Made by a program: the position numbers and the translations under genes. Positions 9,559 to 18,758 of a stretch of DNA of 64,000 nucleotides are shown here, piece after piece; within the stretch, counting starts at the first letter, position 1; each line of letters begins with the position of its first letter. A model generated the notes under the pieces. The model was given only the letters and a program-made list of their open reading frames with translations, was not told the origin of the DNA and made no database searches. The stretch covers positions 1 through 64,000 of the forward strand of contig NZ_JAPIVS010000003.1 in assembly GCF_026239695.1 (NCBI RefSeq), given 5' to 3'. This DNA comes from Pedobacter sp. MC2016-15. Its GTDB lineage: Bacteria > Bacteroidota > Bacteroidia > Sphingobacteriales > Sphingobacteriaceae.

Positions 9559-10802
9559 TGTTATATTACCTATTTGAATATTTAAACGCACACTACGAAT
9601 TTCCTGGCCTCAGGTTGTTCCAGTACATTACGTTCCGTACGTCAATGGCGATTATCATTTCATTGATCATCACGACTGTTTATGGCAGGAGGCTGATCAA
9701 TTATCTGCATAAAATGCAGGTAGGTGAAACGGTGAGAAACCTCGGACTGGAAGGGCAAATGCAGAAACAGGGTACGCCAACCATGGGTGGACTGATCATC
9801 CTTGCCGGTATTCTTGTGCCTACACTTTTACTGGCTAATCTTACCAATGTCTATGTGCTGCTGCTGATCGTTACAACCGTATGGATGGGTACGGTTGGGT
9901 TTGTGGATGACTATATCAAGGTATTTAAAAAGAATAAAGAAGGACTGGCCGGCAGATTCAAGATTGTTGGACAGGTAGGTCTGGCACTGATCATCGGATG
10001 GACCATGTATTTCAATCCCAATATCGTGGTAAGAAAAACGGTGGATGAAACAGCGATGACCAAAAATGCCGCACCAATGGTCCTGAGACAAAAAGGGGGC
10101 AAGTTCTACTACACACAGGATATCAAATCAACGATCACGAATATTCCATTCTGGAAGAACAATGAGCTTGACTATGCGAAGGTGCTGAATTTTCTGCCGG
10201 GCTCTGAGAAATATGCATTCATCGTATTTATCTGTTTCGTGGTATTTATCATTACGGCGGTATCCAATGGGGCGAATATCACCGATGGGATTGACGGACT
10301 GGCCACAGGTACTTCCGCGGTCATAGGGATCACACTGGGGCTACTGGCTTATGTCTCTGGAAATACGATGATGGCAGAATATCTCAATATTCTGTACATC
10401 CCAAACTCGGGTGAGCTGATGATTTTTGCAGGTGCCTTTGTAGGGGCCTGTGTAGGATTTCTGTGGTACAATTCCTATCCTGCCCAGGTATTTATGGGGG
10501 ATACCGGAAGTTTGGCCATAGGCGGTATTATCGCTGCTTTTGCCATCATGATCAGGAAAGAACTGCTGATCCCGATTTTATGCGGGGTTTTTGTAATTGA
10601 ACTGTTGTCGGTAATGATCCAGGTCTCCTGGTTTAAATATACAAAAAAGCGTTTCGGAGAAGGCAGGAGGGTATTTCTAATGTCCCCCCTACATCACCAC
10701 TATCAAAAGAAAGGATACCATGAAGCCAAAATCGTCACGCGTTTCTGGATAATCAGTATCCTGCTGGCAATTATTACTATTATCACTTTAAAACTGAGGT
10801 AA
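9558..10802 (+). CDS. mraY: Phospho-MurNAc-pentapeptide transferase
   Basis: A 414-aa polytopic membrane enzyme that transfers phospho-MurNAc-pentapeptide to undecaprenyl phosphate, forming lipid I. Conserved catalytic features are present: the VDDYIKV aspartate pair at 117-118, [15 protein letters not shown] near 237-251, and the C-terminal HHHYQKKG motif. It is about 50 residues longer than the E. coli enzyme because of an extra hydrophilic stretch at about residues 152-217 between two membrane segments. The same kind of insertion is seen in other Bacteroidota MraY proteins, to my knowledge. One-base overlaps at both ends (TAATG/TGATG) indicate translational coupling. Confidence 0.96.
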   Translation: MLYYLFEYLNAHYEFPGLRLFQYITFRTSMAIIISLIITTVYGRRLINYLHKMQVGETVRNLGLEGQMQKQGTPTMGGLIILAGILVPTLLLANLTNVYVLLLIVTTVWMGTVGFVDDYIKVFKKNKEGLAGRFKIVGQVGLALIIGWTMYFNPNIVVRKTVDETAMTKNAAPMVLRQKGGKFYYTQDIKSTITNIPFWKNNELDYAKVLNFLPGSEKYAFIVFICFVVFIITAVSNGANITDGIDGLATGTSAVIGITLGLLAYVSGNTMMAEYLNILYIPNSGELMIFAGAFVGACVGFLWYNSYPAQVFMGDTGSLAIGGIIAAFAIMIRKELLIPILCGVFVIELLSVMIQVSWFKYTKKRFGEGRRVFLMSPLHHHYQKKGYHEAKIVTRFWIISILLAIITIITLKLR

Positions 10803-12145
10803 TGGAAGGAAAAAGGATAGTCATATTAGGCGCTGGTGAAAGCGGAATAGGTGCAGCAATGCTGGCGCAGCAGCAGGGTTTTGATGTTTTTGTATCGGAT
10901 TTCGGTGCTATCGCTGAGCGTTACAAGCAAACGCTTGTGGAATTGAACATCGCCTACGAGGAAAAACAGCATACAGATGAGCTGATCCTGAATGCCGCTG
11001 AAGTGATTAAAAGTCCGGGTATACCGGATTCGGCACCGATCATCAAAGGGCTGAAGAAAAAGAATATCCCGGTGATCTCGGAAATTGAGTTTGCCAAAAG
11101 ATATACTTCCGCAAAAACGATCTGTATCACGGGATCAAACGGGAAGACAACAACTACCATGCTGACGTACCATATCCTGAAAAAAGCGGGATTAAATGTC
11201 GGACTGGCAGGGAACATCGGACATAGTTTTGCGGCGCAGGTGGCTACGGAAAATTTTGACTGGTACGTACTGGAAATTTCGAGTTTTATGCTGGATGACA
11301 TGTTCGACTTCAGGGCTGATATTGCCATTCTGCTGAACATTACCCCAGACCATTTAGACAGGTACGACTACAAAATGGCAAATTATGCAGCATCCAAGAT
11401 GCGCATTACAAGAAACCAGCGGATTCAAGATCATTTTATCTACTGTGCCGATGATGAAGAAACATTAAAGGCATTAAAAAATACAAAGGTGAACGCCACA
11501 CAGAGTCCATTTTCTATCCGTAAAAAGTTAGAAGGTGGTGCATATCTGGAAGGCAATAACTTACATATCAACATAAACCCATTAGATCCATTAACCATGT
11601 CAATTACAGAGTTAGCCCTTCAGGGCAAGCACAATATCTACAACTCAATGGCTTCGGGCATAGTTGCGAAAGTACTGGATATCCGCAACGCAACTATCCG
11701 AGAGAGTATGGGGGATATCAAAAATATTGAACACCGGTTAGAACATGTGGCTAAAATATCCGGGGTGGATTATATCAATGATTCCAAAGCTACCAATGTA
11801 AATTCTACCTGGTATGCCCTGGAAAGTGTAAATCCTGAGGTGATCCTGATCCTGGGTGGTGTGGATAAAGGGAATGATTATGATATGCTGAGAGACCTGG
11901 TAAGACAGAAAGTGAAAGCGATCGTTTGCTTGGGTAAAAACAACAAACGTATTCACGAAGCATTTGAAAATGATGTGGAAGTGATTGTCAATACTTTTTC
12001 TGCACATGAGGCAGTTCAGGTGGCGTATCACCTGGCAACGAAAGGCAATACGGTATTGTTATCTCCTGCCTGTGCAAGTTTTGACTTGTTTAAAAATTAT
12101 GAAGACCGTGGCAATCAATTTAAGATGGCCGTTAAAGAATTGTAA
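10802..12145 (+). CDS. murD: UDP-MurNAc-L-alanine:D-glutamate ligase
   Basis: A 447-aa Mur ligase adding D-glutamate to UDP-MurNAc-L-Ala. The N-terminal nucleotide-binding start ILGAGESGIGAA, the ATP loop CITGSNGKTTTT near residues 107-118, the LEISSFML motif, LNITPDHLDRY near 179-189, and the C-terminal NDSKATN motif near 325 are all visible. Length is normal. It shares one base with mraY and is 2 bases before ftsW. Confidence 0.96.
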   Translation: MEGKRIVILGAGESGIGAAMLAQQQGFDVFVSDFGAIAERYKQTLVELNIAYEEKQHTDELILNAAEVIKSPGIPDSAPIIKGLKKKNIPVISEIEFAKRYTSAKTICITGSNGKTTTTMLTYHILKKAGLNVGLAGNIGHSFAAQVATENFDWYVLEISSFMLDDMFDFRADIAILLNITPDHLDRYDYKMANYAASKMRITRNQRIQDHFIYCADDEETLKALKNTKVNATQSPFSIRKKLEGGAYLEGNNLHININPLDPLTMSITELALQGKHNIYNSMASGIVAKVLDIRNATIRESMGDIKNIEHRLEHVAKISGVDYINDSKATNVNSTWYALESVNPEVILILGGVDKGNDYDMLRDLVRQKVKAIVCLGKNNKRIHEAFENDVEVIVNTFSAHEAVQVAYHLATKGNTVLLSPACASFDLFKNYEDRGNQFKMAVKEL

Positions 12146-12147
12146 AC

Positions 12148-13359
12148 ATGAGTGCAGTACAGTTGCTTTTAGAAAAAACAAAGGGAGACCGCTGGATATG
12201 GCTGATCATTATCCTGCTTTCCCTGATTTCTATTCTTGCTGTTTATAGTGCTACCGGAACGCTGGCCTTTAAACAGGGCAAGACCGTGGAAAAACTATTG
12301 CTGACCAAACACCTGATCTTTGTGGTGATGGGGATTGGTATGATCTATATTGCCCATTTACTGGATTATAAATATTATGCAGGGATTTCAAAGATCCTGA
12401 TGATCATTACGATACCGCTGCTGTTTTACACGCTGATCTTTGGTGCCAGCCTGAACGATGCTTCACGCTGGGTGAAAATCCCTATCATAGGGCTCACCTT
12501 CCAGACTTCAGATTTGGCAAAACTGGCCCTGATTACATTTTTGGCCAGGATGCTGACAAAGAAACAGGAGAATATCAAAGATGTAAAAACATCATTCATA
12601 CCGATCATGGGATCGGTTTGTCTGGTTTTTGTACTGATTGCACTGGCAAATTTATCCACAGCGCTAATGCTTTTTGGCGTAAGTATCTTACTGCTGATCA
12701 TCGGCAGGATCAGTATCAAGCAGATCATGTTTGTGTGTGCAGGAGGTTTTGTGTTGCTGATGTTCGTATTTTTCCTCGGTCCGAGGAGGGAGACGTACAA
12801 ATCACGTATCAACTCGTTTATGCATCCCGAGCAGCAGCATTCAGATAAAACGTTCCAGGCAGATCAGGCGAAGATTGCTTTGGCAACAGGTGGTTTTTTT
12901 GGTAAAGGTCCCGGAAATAGCACACAGCGTAACTTCCTCCCACACCCGTATTCAGATTTTATCTTTGCGATCATTGTGGAGGAATATGGCATTCTGGGGG
13001 CGCTGATTATCATTGTGCTGTACCTGATTCTGCTGTACCGTTGTGTGCGGATTGTAACGCAGAGTCCTAAGGCCTTTGGTGCCCTGCTGGCCGCAGGGCT
13101 GAGTTTCAGTCTGACCATACAGGCTTTTGCAAATATGGCTGTAGCAGTAGGTTTAGGTCCTGTTACAGGGGTGCCGCTGCCGCTGGTGAGTATGGGGGGA
13201 ACATCAATGATCTTTACCAGTATCGCCTTCGGCATTATTCTGAGTGTGAGTAGGGATGTTGAAGAAAATGGCAAGAAATCATTGGGAGATACCGTTACTA
13301 ATAAGAGTGACAGCAATAATAGAAAAGTAATTGTCGGCGATTTATCGGCAATTGCATAA
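12148..13359 (+). CDS. ftsW: Septal peptidoglycan glycosyltransferase FtsW (SEDS family)
   Basis: A 403-aa polytopic SEDS protein with about ten hydrophobic segments and a short polar C-terminal tail. It polymerises lipid II at the septum together with the PBP encoded upstream. Family signatures include ASLNDASRWVKIPIIG in the large-loop region, QTSDLAKLALI, and the C-terminal GLGPVTGVPLPLVSMGGTS, which matches the conserved LPxxSxGGSS region. Its place between murD and murG is the standard dcw order. Confidence 0.96.
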   Translation: MSAVQLLLEKTKGDRWIWLIIILLSLISILAVYSATGTLAFKQGKTVEKLLLTKHLIFVVMGIGMIYIAHLLDYKYYAGISKILMIITIPLLFYTLIFGASLNDASRWVKIPIIGLTFQTSDLAKLALITFLARMLTKKQENIKDVKTSFIPIMGSVCLVFVLIALANLSTALMLFGVSILLLIIGRISIKQIMFVCAGGFVLLMFVFFLGPRRETYKSRINSFMHPEQQHSDKTFQADQAKIALATGGFFGKGPGNSTQRNFLPHPYSDFIFAIIVEEYGILGALIIIVLYLILLYRCVRIVTQSPKAFGALLAAGLSFSLTIQAFANMAVAVGLGPVTGVPLPLVSMGGTSMIFTSIAFGIILSVSRDVEENGKKSLGDTVTNKSDSNNRKVIVGDLSAIA

Positions 13360-13369
13360 ATAAACAAGG

Positions 13370-14482
13370 ATGAGAGCAACAAGGGTAATTATTTCAGGAG
13401 GTGGTACTGGGGGACATATTTTTCCGGCCATCGCTATAGCCAATGCGCTAAGGCGGGCAGAACCTGCCTGTGAAATATTATTTGTTGGCGCAACCGGTAG
13501 GATGGAGATGGAAAAAGTTCCTGCTGCCGGATATAAAATCGTGGGTTTGAATATCGCTGGTATCCAGCGCGGATCTATTGTTAAAAATCTTGCACTGCCT
13601 TTCAAACTGATGGGCAGTGTGCAAAAGGCGATGAAACTGATTGCAGAGTTCAAGCCGGATGTGGTAGTGGGTGTTGGGGGATATGCCTCGGGACCAATAC
13701 TTTTTGCTGCTTCATGGAAAAAGGTACCTTACCTGATACAGGAGCAAAATTCTTACGCAGGTATCACCAATAAGAGGCTGGGTAAAAATGCTTCAAAGAT
13801 CTGTGTAGCTTTTGATGAGATGGATGCCTTTTTTCCTGCGGCGAATATCCTGAAAACTGGTAATCCTGTGCGTAAGGAGGTGGTTGACATTCAGAACAAA
13901 CACTTCCGTGGTGCCGAGTTGCTGAAGCTGGATCCGCTGAAGAAAACTATCCTGGTGACCGGTGGAAGCCTCGGTGCGGGAACGCTGAATAAGAGTATAG
14001 AAAAACATTTGCAGGATTTTGTTGAACAGGATGTTCAGCTGATCTGGCAGACAGGAAAATATTATTATACAGGGATCATGGAGCGAATTGGAGCAAACTT
14101 CCATCCGAATATCCGTATTCTGGAATTTTTGAACCAGATGGACCTGGCCTACGCTGCTGCAGATGTGATCATTTCGCGGGCAGGTGCCGGCACAATCGCT
14201 GAGCTTTGCCTGATTAAAAAACCTGTGATCCTGGTGCCTTCGCCAAATGTGGCCGAGGATCACCAGACAAAAAATGCTTTGGCACTGGTAAAGAACAATG
14301 CAGCAATGCTGATCAACGACCGCTCTGCTGAGGATACTTTAGTAAAAGAAACACTTGATCTGCTCAGGGATGAAGAGCGTTGCGAATTGTTATCAGAGAA
14401 CATCGGCAGGATGGCCCTGCCTGAAGCTGATGAGCTGATCGCGGCAGAAATTTTTAAACTGGCAGCAAAAAGAAAGATATAA
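13370..14482 (+). CDS. murG: Lipid II synthase (GlcNAc transferase) MurG
   Basis: A 370-aa GT28 glycosyltransferase at the inner face of the membrane that adds GlcNAc to lipid I. The N-terminal glycine-rich loop GGGTGGHIFPAIAIA is at residues 10-24. VGVGGYASGP and the QEQNSYAGITN acceptor-site motif follow, then the C-terminal donor-site ISRAGAGTIAEL near 266-277. Length is typical. Ten bases separate it from ftsW and 2 from murC. Confidence 0.97.
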   Translation: MRATRVIISGGGTGGHIFPAIAIANALRRAEPACEILFVGATGRMEMEKVPAAGYKIVGLNIAGIQRGSIVKNLALPFKLMGSVQKAMKLIAEFKPDVVVGVGGYASGPILFAASWKKVPYLIQEQNSYAGITNKRLGKNASKICVAFDEMDAFFPAANILKTGNPVRKEVVDIQNKHFRGAELLKLDPLKKTILVTGGSLGAGTLNKSIEKHLQDFVEQDVQLIWQTGKYYYTGIMERIGANFHPNIRILEFLNQMDLAYAAADVIISRAGAGTIAELCLIKKPVILVPSPNVAEDHQTKNALALVKNNAAMLINDRSAEDTLVKETLDLLRDEERCELLSENIGRMALPEADELIAAEIFKLAAKRKI

Positions 14483-14484
14483 AA

Positions 14485-15840
14485 ATGGAACTGGAATTAA
14501 TCAAACGCGTTTATTTTGTGGGTGTCGGTGGCATCGGAATGAGTGCGCTTGCGCGTTACTTTAAGAAACGCGGATGCCATGTTAGCGGATATGATAAAAC
14601 CCGCACCATTTTAACTTCAGCTTTGGAAGAAGAAGGAATACAGATTACCTATACAGATTCCCTGAGTGCTTTACAGGATGACTACCTGGTTAAAGATGAA
14701 GAAACCCTGGTGGTTTATACACCTGCTATTCCGAAAGATTCAGTACTGCTGAATTATTTCAGGGACCATGGCTTTGATCTCCAGAAACGTTCGCAGGTGC
14801 TGGGCATTATCAGCAGAGGCCAGTTTTGTATTGCTGTGGCAGGAACGCATGGAAAAACTACTACGTCGACCATCGTTGCGCATATCCTTACGGACAGTGG
14901 CTATGGTTGTACTGCATTTTTAGGGGGTATCGCTACCAACTACGGCAGTAATTTCCTGATAGGAGACAATGATGTGGTGGTGGTTGAAGCGGACGAGTAT
15001 GACCGTTCTTTTCTGACGCTGCATCCGGATATCGCGGTCATCACTTCTATGGATGCAGATCATCTGGATATTTATGGGGATGCGGCCCAGCTGCATGAAT
15101 CATTCTATCTTTTTGCGGGTCAGCTGAAGGAAGGTGGAACGCTGTTCGTAAAAGAGGGTTTGCCATTGAGCTCAGGTATCAGTTATAGTGCAGGACCAGC
15201 TTCGCAGGTTCGGTCAGAAAATATAAGGGTGGAGAACGGTGATTTTGTGTTCGACTACACCGATGATGAGGTGTCAATCCCTGACATCAAATCTATGCTG
15301 CCGGGGAAACATAATGTGGAAAATACCACTGTTGCGATTGCTGCAGCGCTGAAGTTGGGTATTGCGGCGGAAAAGGTGAAAGCTGCTGTGGCCAGTTTCA
15401 GAGGGGTTAAAAGACGTTTTGAGTATATTGTCAGAGAAGATAAACATATCTATATCGATGATTATGCACATCATCCTGAAGAACTTCGTGCGTGTTTTCA
15501 TGCGGTAAGGCAGCTTTATCCGGAAAAGAAGCTAACGGTGATTTTCCAGCCACACCTGTTTAGCCGTACACGGGACTTTGCAGCTGAATTTGCGGAAGTG
15601 CTAAGCACTGTAGACGAACTGCTGCTGCTGGATATTTACCCTGCACGTGAACTCCCGATGGATGGTGTTACTTCTGCCTGGCTACTGGAACAAATGACGC
15701 TTTCTGCCTGTGCAGTTTATACGAAGGACGAAGTGTTGGGATATGTTAGTGAAATACAGCCTGAATTATTGCTTACAGTAGGTGCAGGTGATATAGATAC
15801 GTTGATTCAACCCTTAAAAAATATTTTAACCCATGTTTAA
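14485..15840 (+). CDS. murC: UDP-MurNAc:L-alanine ligase
   Basis: A 451-aa Mur ligase that starts stem-peptide synthesis by adding L-alanine to UDP-MurNAc. It begins with FVGVGGIGMSALAR, carries the ATP loop AGTHGKTTTS near residues 119-128, VVEADEYDRSFL near 166-177, and the C-terminal DDYAHHPEE motif near 326-334. The last 8 bases overlap ftsQ. All Mur ligases except murF are in this cluster. Confidence 0.97.
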   Translation: MELELIKRVYFVGVGGIGMSALARYFKKRGCHVSGYDKTRTILTSALEEEGIQITYTDSLSALQDDYLVKDEETLVVYTPAIPKDSVLLNYFRDHGFDLQKRSQVLGIISRGQFCIAVAGTHGKTTTSTIVAHILTDSGYGCTAFLGGIATNYGSNFLIGDNDVVVVEADEYDRSFLTLHPDIAVITSMDADHLDIYGDAAQLHESFYLFAGQLKEGGTLFVKEGLPLSSGISYSAGPASQVRSENIRVENGDFVFDYTDDEVSIPDIKSMLPGKHNVENTTVAIAAALKLGIAAEKVKAAVASFRGVKRRFEYIVREDKHIYIDDYAHHPEELRACFHAVRQLYPEKKLTVIFQPHLFSRTRDFAAEFAEVLSTVDELLLLDIYPARELPMDGVTSAWLLEQMTLSACAVYTKDEVLGYVSEIQPELLLTVGAGDIDTLIQPLKNILTHV

Positions 15841-17239
15841 GAGGATCAATTGGAAATTTGTTTTTAAATGTTTTGCCTGGCTGATCAGTCTGGGCGGAAT
15901 AGTGACCTTAATGAGCTTTGTTGAGGTAAAAAAACATACAGTCCATTGTACCAATATCAAAATTCTTATTCCTGGAGCAGATAATTTTATTGAAAGAGAA
16001 GAAATAGATGCTATTCTGAAACAGAGTGAAGGACAACTGATCGGGCGCAGCCTGGAAGGGATCAACCTCCATGCGATTGAACAGAGAATTAAATCGAATC
16101 CTTACATCGCGTTATCTACGGTATATGCTGATATGGATGGAGTTATCCATATTGAGATCAGTCAGCGGCAACCTATTCTGAGGGTCATTAATGCCAGCGG
16201 ACAGGACTATTATATTGACCGCAATGGATTAAAAATGCCGGTATCACCCAACTTCACTGCCAATGTGCTGGTGGCAAACGGGCATATACTGGAGCACTTC
16301 AGTGGTAAAGTAGATACCTTGATTTCAAAAATGGCCTCAGACTTGTATAAAACGGCATTATTTTTGAAAAAAGATACCCTATGGGACGCACAAATCGAAC
16401 AGATATTTGTTAATGATAAGGATGATATTGAATTGGTGCCAAGGGTGGGGCAACAGCGCATTATCCTGGGCACTGCGGATTCACTGGATGTTAAAATGAC
16501 AAACCTGCTTACCTTTTACAAAAAAGCTATGCCTCAGGTGGGCTGGGATACCTATAAAACTATCAATATAAAATACGCTAATCAGATTGTTTGTGAAAAA
16601 AACAATCCGGATTCGCTGCACCGTGCCTTGAATGCCGCCAATGCATTTAAGCCTACTATGGCAGCAGCGAAAAAGGTAATGGACTCATTGGTGAAGGCCG
16701 AAATTGCTTCGGAACTGAAGAATAACCCTGATGAAAATGATGTAATGACGACTGTGCCGGATGAAAAGTTTGTTCCCCCGGTAGTGGTAGCGGTGCGTAA
16801 ACCTGAACCGAAGAAAGTTGAAGTAAAAAAAGAGAGTCCGAAGGTGGAAGTGAAGAAAGCTGAGCCCAAGAAGGTGGAGAAACCAGTGGCGAAGAAACCT
16901 GAGGTGAAAAAGGCTGAAACGAAGAAGCCGGAGGTAAAGAGCAGCTGGAAACCTGAAGAAAAAAAGGTGCTGAAAACTGAAGAGAAAAAAGTAGTTGCGA
17001 AATCGGCTGCAGTAAAAACGGATGAGAAAAAAACTGAAGTAAAAAAGCCTGAGGTAAAAGCAACGGTGAAGCCGGCAGTAAAAACAACGGTAAAGACAGA
17101 AGAAAAGAAAACAGTAAAACCTGTGGTGAAAGCGCCGGCGAAAGCACATACATCGGCAATGCCAGAAATCAGATGGATCAAACCGGTGACGAAGACAGCT
17201 AAACCAAAGGATGAGAAAGATACCAAGAAAAACAAATAG
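15833..17239 (+). CDS. ftsQ: FtsQ/DivIB-like division protein with long lysine-rich C-terminal tail
   Basis: A 468-aa single-pass membrane protein. A membrane segment lies at about residues 12-30, then a periplasmic POTRA-plus-beta region (about 38-250) including YIDRNGLKMPVS, typical of FtsQ/DivIB. Position between murC and ftsA supports this. FtsQ normally ends near residue 280; here about 147 further residues (322-468) are a low-complexity Lys/Pro/Glu/Val segment built from short units such as KKPEVKK and TEEKK. By topology the tail is periplasmic and strongly basic. The coding DNA there is one long purine-rich tract, which creates long spurious reading frames on the other strand. The core call is firm; the tail's role is unknown. 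Confidence 0.88.
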   Translation: MFKRINWKFVFKCFAWLISLGGIVTLMSFVEVKKHTVHCTNIKILIPGADNFIEREEIDAILKQSEGQLIGRSLEGINLHAIEQRIKSNPYIALSTVYADMDGVIHIEISQRQPILRVINASGQDYYIDRNGLKMPVSPNFTANVLVANGHILEHFSGKVDTLISKMASDLYKTALFLKKDTLWDAQIEQIFVNDKDDIELVPRVGQQRIILGTADSLDVKMTNLLTFYKKAMPQVGWDTYKTINIKYANQIVCEKNNPDSLHRALNAANAFKPTMAAAKKVMDSLVKAEIASELKNNPDENDVMTTVPDEKFVPPVVVAVRKPEPKKVEVKKESPKVEVKKAEPKKVEKPVAKKPEVKKAETKKPEVKSSWKPEEKKVLKTEEKKVVAKSAAVKTDEKKTEVKKPEVKATVKPAVKTTVKTEEKKTVKPVVKAPAKAHTSAMPEIRWIKPVTKTAKPKDEKDTKKNK

Positions 17240-17266
17240 TATACAATTCGACAAATAGATATAGTT

Positions 17267-18628
17267 ATGGGCAAAGAAAAAACTGCCGTTCAATCTCCGA
17301 TAGTAGTGGGATTAGACATCGGTACCACTAAAATCTGTGTGATAGTTGGTCGCAGAACACAGCATGGGAAAGTTGAGGTTTTGGGTATAGGCAAAGCAGA
17401 ATCAGCGGGCGTCACCCGTGGTGTTGTGTCGAATATACAAAAAACTGTACAGGGTATTTCGCAGGCAGTGGAGCTGGCCAGCGGCCAGTCCAATGTGGAG
17501 GTGCGTGTGGTGAATGTTGGTATTGCAGGTCAGCATATCAAGAGTTTGCAGCACCGCGGAATTCTGACAAGAAGGGAGTTAAATAATGAAATCAGCAAGA
17601 GAGACCTGGATAAGCTGATTGATGATATGTTCAAACTGGTTATGCCCCCGGGAGAAGAAATCATTCATGTGCTGCCGCAGGAATTTACTGTAGATAATGA
17701 GCCGGGAGTTAAAGACCCAATTGGTATGGCTGGTGTTCGTTTAGAAGCCAACTTCCATATCATTTCCGGCCAGGTTACTGCAGTGAAAAATATCATGAGA
17801 TGTGTGAGCAATGCCGGCTTGCAGACTCAGGAGCTGATACTGGAGCCTTTAGCCTCTTCAGAATCTGTATTGAGTGAAGAAGAGAAAGAAGCAGGGATCG
17901 CTCTGGTAGATATTGGAGGTGGTACTACTGATATCGCGATCTTCCATGAAGGTATAATCCGTCATACGGCCGTGATTCCTTTTGGAGGAAACAGTGTAAC
18001 TGAAGATATCCGAGAAGGTTGTTCGGTGATGAGAAACCAGGCAGAATTGCTGAAAACTCGTTTCGGATCGGCTCTTGCAGAAGAAAATAAAGAAAATGAA
18101 ATTATCTGTGTTCCCGGGTTAAGGGGCAGAGAGCCTAAAGAAATTTCGGTAAAAAACCTTGCCTATGTGATCCAGGCCCGTATGGAAGAAATCATTGAGC
18201 ATGTTTATTACGAGATCAAATCTTCTGGTTATGAGAAAAAATTGATTGGTGGCGTAGTGATTACTGGTGGTGGTGCTTTACTGAAACATCTCTCACAACT
18301 GGTGGAATATGTTACTGGATTAGACTGCCGTGTAGGTTACCCTAACGAGCATTTGTCGAAGTACGAGGATATGCCTAAGACCATCTATGATGATCTGAAA
18401 AGCCCGATGTATGCGACGAGTGTAGGATTGCTGATCAAAGGAATTCAGAAGGCTGAAGAGCAGATGGAAGAGCTGAAGCAACCTGGTGTGTACATGGAAA
18501 AACAAGTGACATCACAGCCAAAAGTTAAACGCCCGGGAGGTGGATTGTTTGATAAGTTACTTGCTAAGACAAAGGACTTTATCAAAGATGACATGAACGT
18601 AAGCGATGAGGATTATATAAAACCGTAA
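17267..18628 (+). CDS. ftsA: Cell division actin-like ATPase FtsA
   Basis: A 453-aa actin-fold protein that tethers FtsZ to the membrane and recruits later division proteins. The phosphate-1 loop VGLDIGTTKICVIVG lies near residues 14-28, the phosphate-2 loop ALVDIGGGTTDIAIF near 207-221, and the adenosine motif GGVVITGGGALLKH near 327-340. A C-terminal basic/hydrophobic stretch (LFDKLLAKTKDFIKD) is a good candidate for the membrane-targeting amphipathic helix, followed by an acidic end. It lies 27 bases after ftsQ and 130 before ftsZ. Confidence 0.96.
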   Translation: MGKEKTAVQSPIVVGLDIGTTKICVIVGRRTQHGKVEVLGIGKAESAGVTRGVVSNIQKTVQGISQAVELASGQSNVEVRVVNVGIAGQHIKSLQHRGILTRRELNNEISKRDLDKLIDDMFKLVMPPGEEIIHVLPQEFTVDNEPGVKDPIGMAGVRLEANFHIISGQVTAVKNIMRCVSNAGLQTQELILEPLASSESVLSEEEKEAGIALVDIGGGTTDIAIFHEGIIRHTAVIPFGGNSVTEDIREGCSVMRNQAELLKTRFGSALAEENKENEIICVPGLRGREPKEISVKNLAYVIQARMEEIIEHVYYEIKSSGYEKKLIGGVVITGGGALLKHLSQLVEYVTGLDCRVGYPNEHLSKYEDMPKTIYDDLKSPMYATSVGLLIKGIQKAEEQMEELKQPGVYMEKQVTSQPKVKRPGGGLFDKLLAKTKDFIKDDMNVSDEDYIKP

Positions 18629-18632
18629 TAAT

Positions 18633-18692
18633 TTATCAACAAAGCGCGACTTTTCCACATTATTGACAGTTGTGGATAACTAGTGTGGAAAA
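18633..18692. promoter_or_regulatory. Cluster of four DnaA-box-like 9-mers between ftsA and ftsZ
   Basis: Within 60 bases there are TTATCAACA (18633, +), TTTTCCACA (18651, +), TTATCCACA (18671-18679, -) and TTTTCCACA (18684-18692, -). The third equals the canonical DnaA box; the others differ by one base. Two point forward and two back. The 130-base gap here is the largest inside the cluster, so regulation of ftsZ is plausible. The GTGGATAA/GTGGAAAA cores also resemble the repeats upstream of mraZ, so an MraZ site is an alternative, though 10-bp phasing is absent. Confidence 0.5.
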
Positions 18693-18758
18693 AGTGTTAA
18701 TATTACGTTGAGAGATGAACAGGTAGAACCAATTTTTAAGTAACTGATTCATAAATAT

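Noticed and set aside
11860..12660. Canonical DnaA-box 9-mers inside murD (11860) and ftsW (12652), and another inside the flavin-reductase-like gene (55053)
   Set aside because: They are single sites in coding sequence, two of them simply encoding Val-Asp-Lys-type codons. Without clustering they are likely chance.
16582..17293. Long minus-strand frames of 167, 202 and 230 codons under ftsQ
   Set aside because: They mirror the purine-rich repetitive ftsQ tail, read as low-complexity Phe/Ser/Leu strings, and have no start context. They are shadows.
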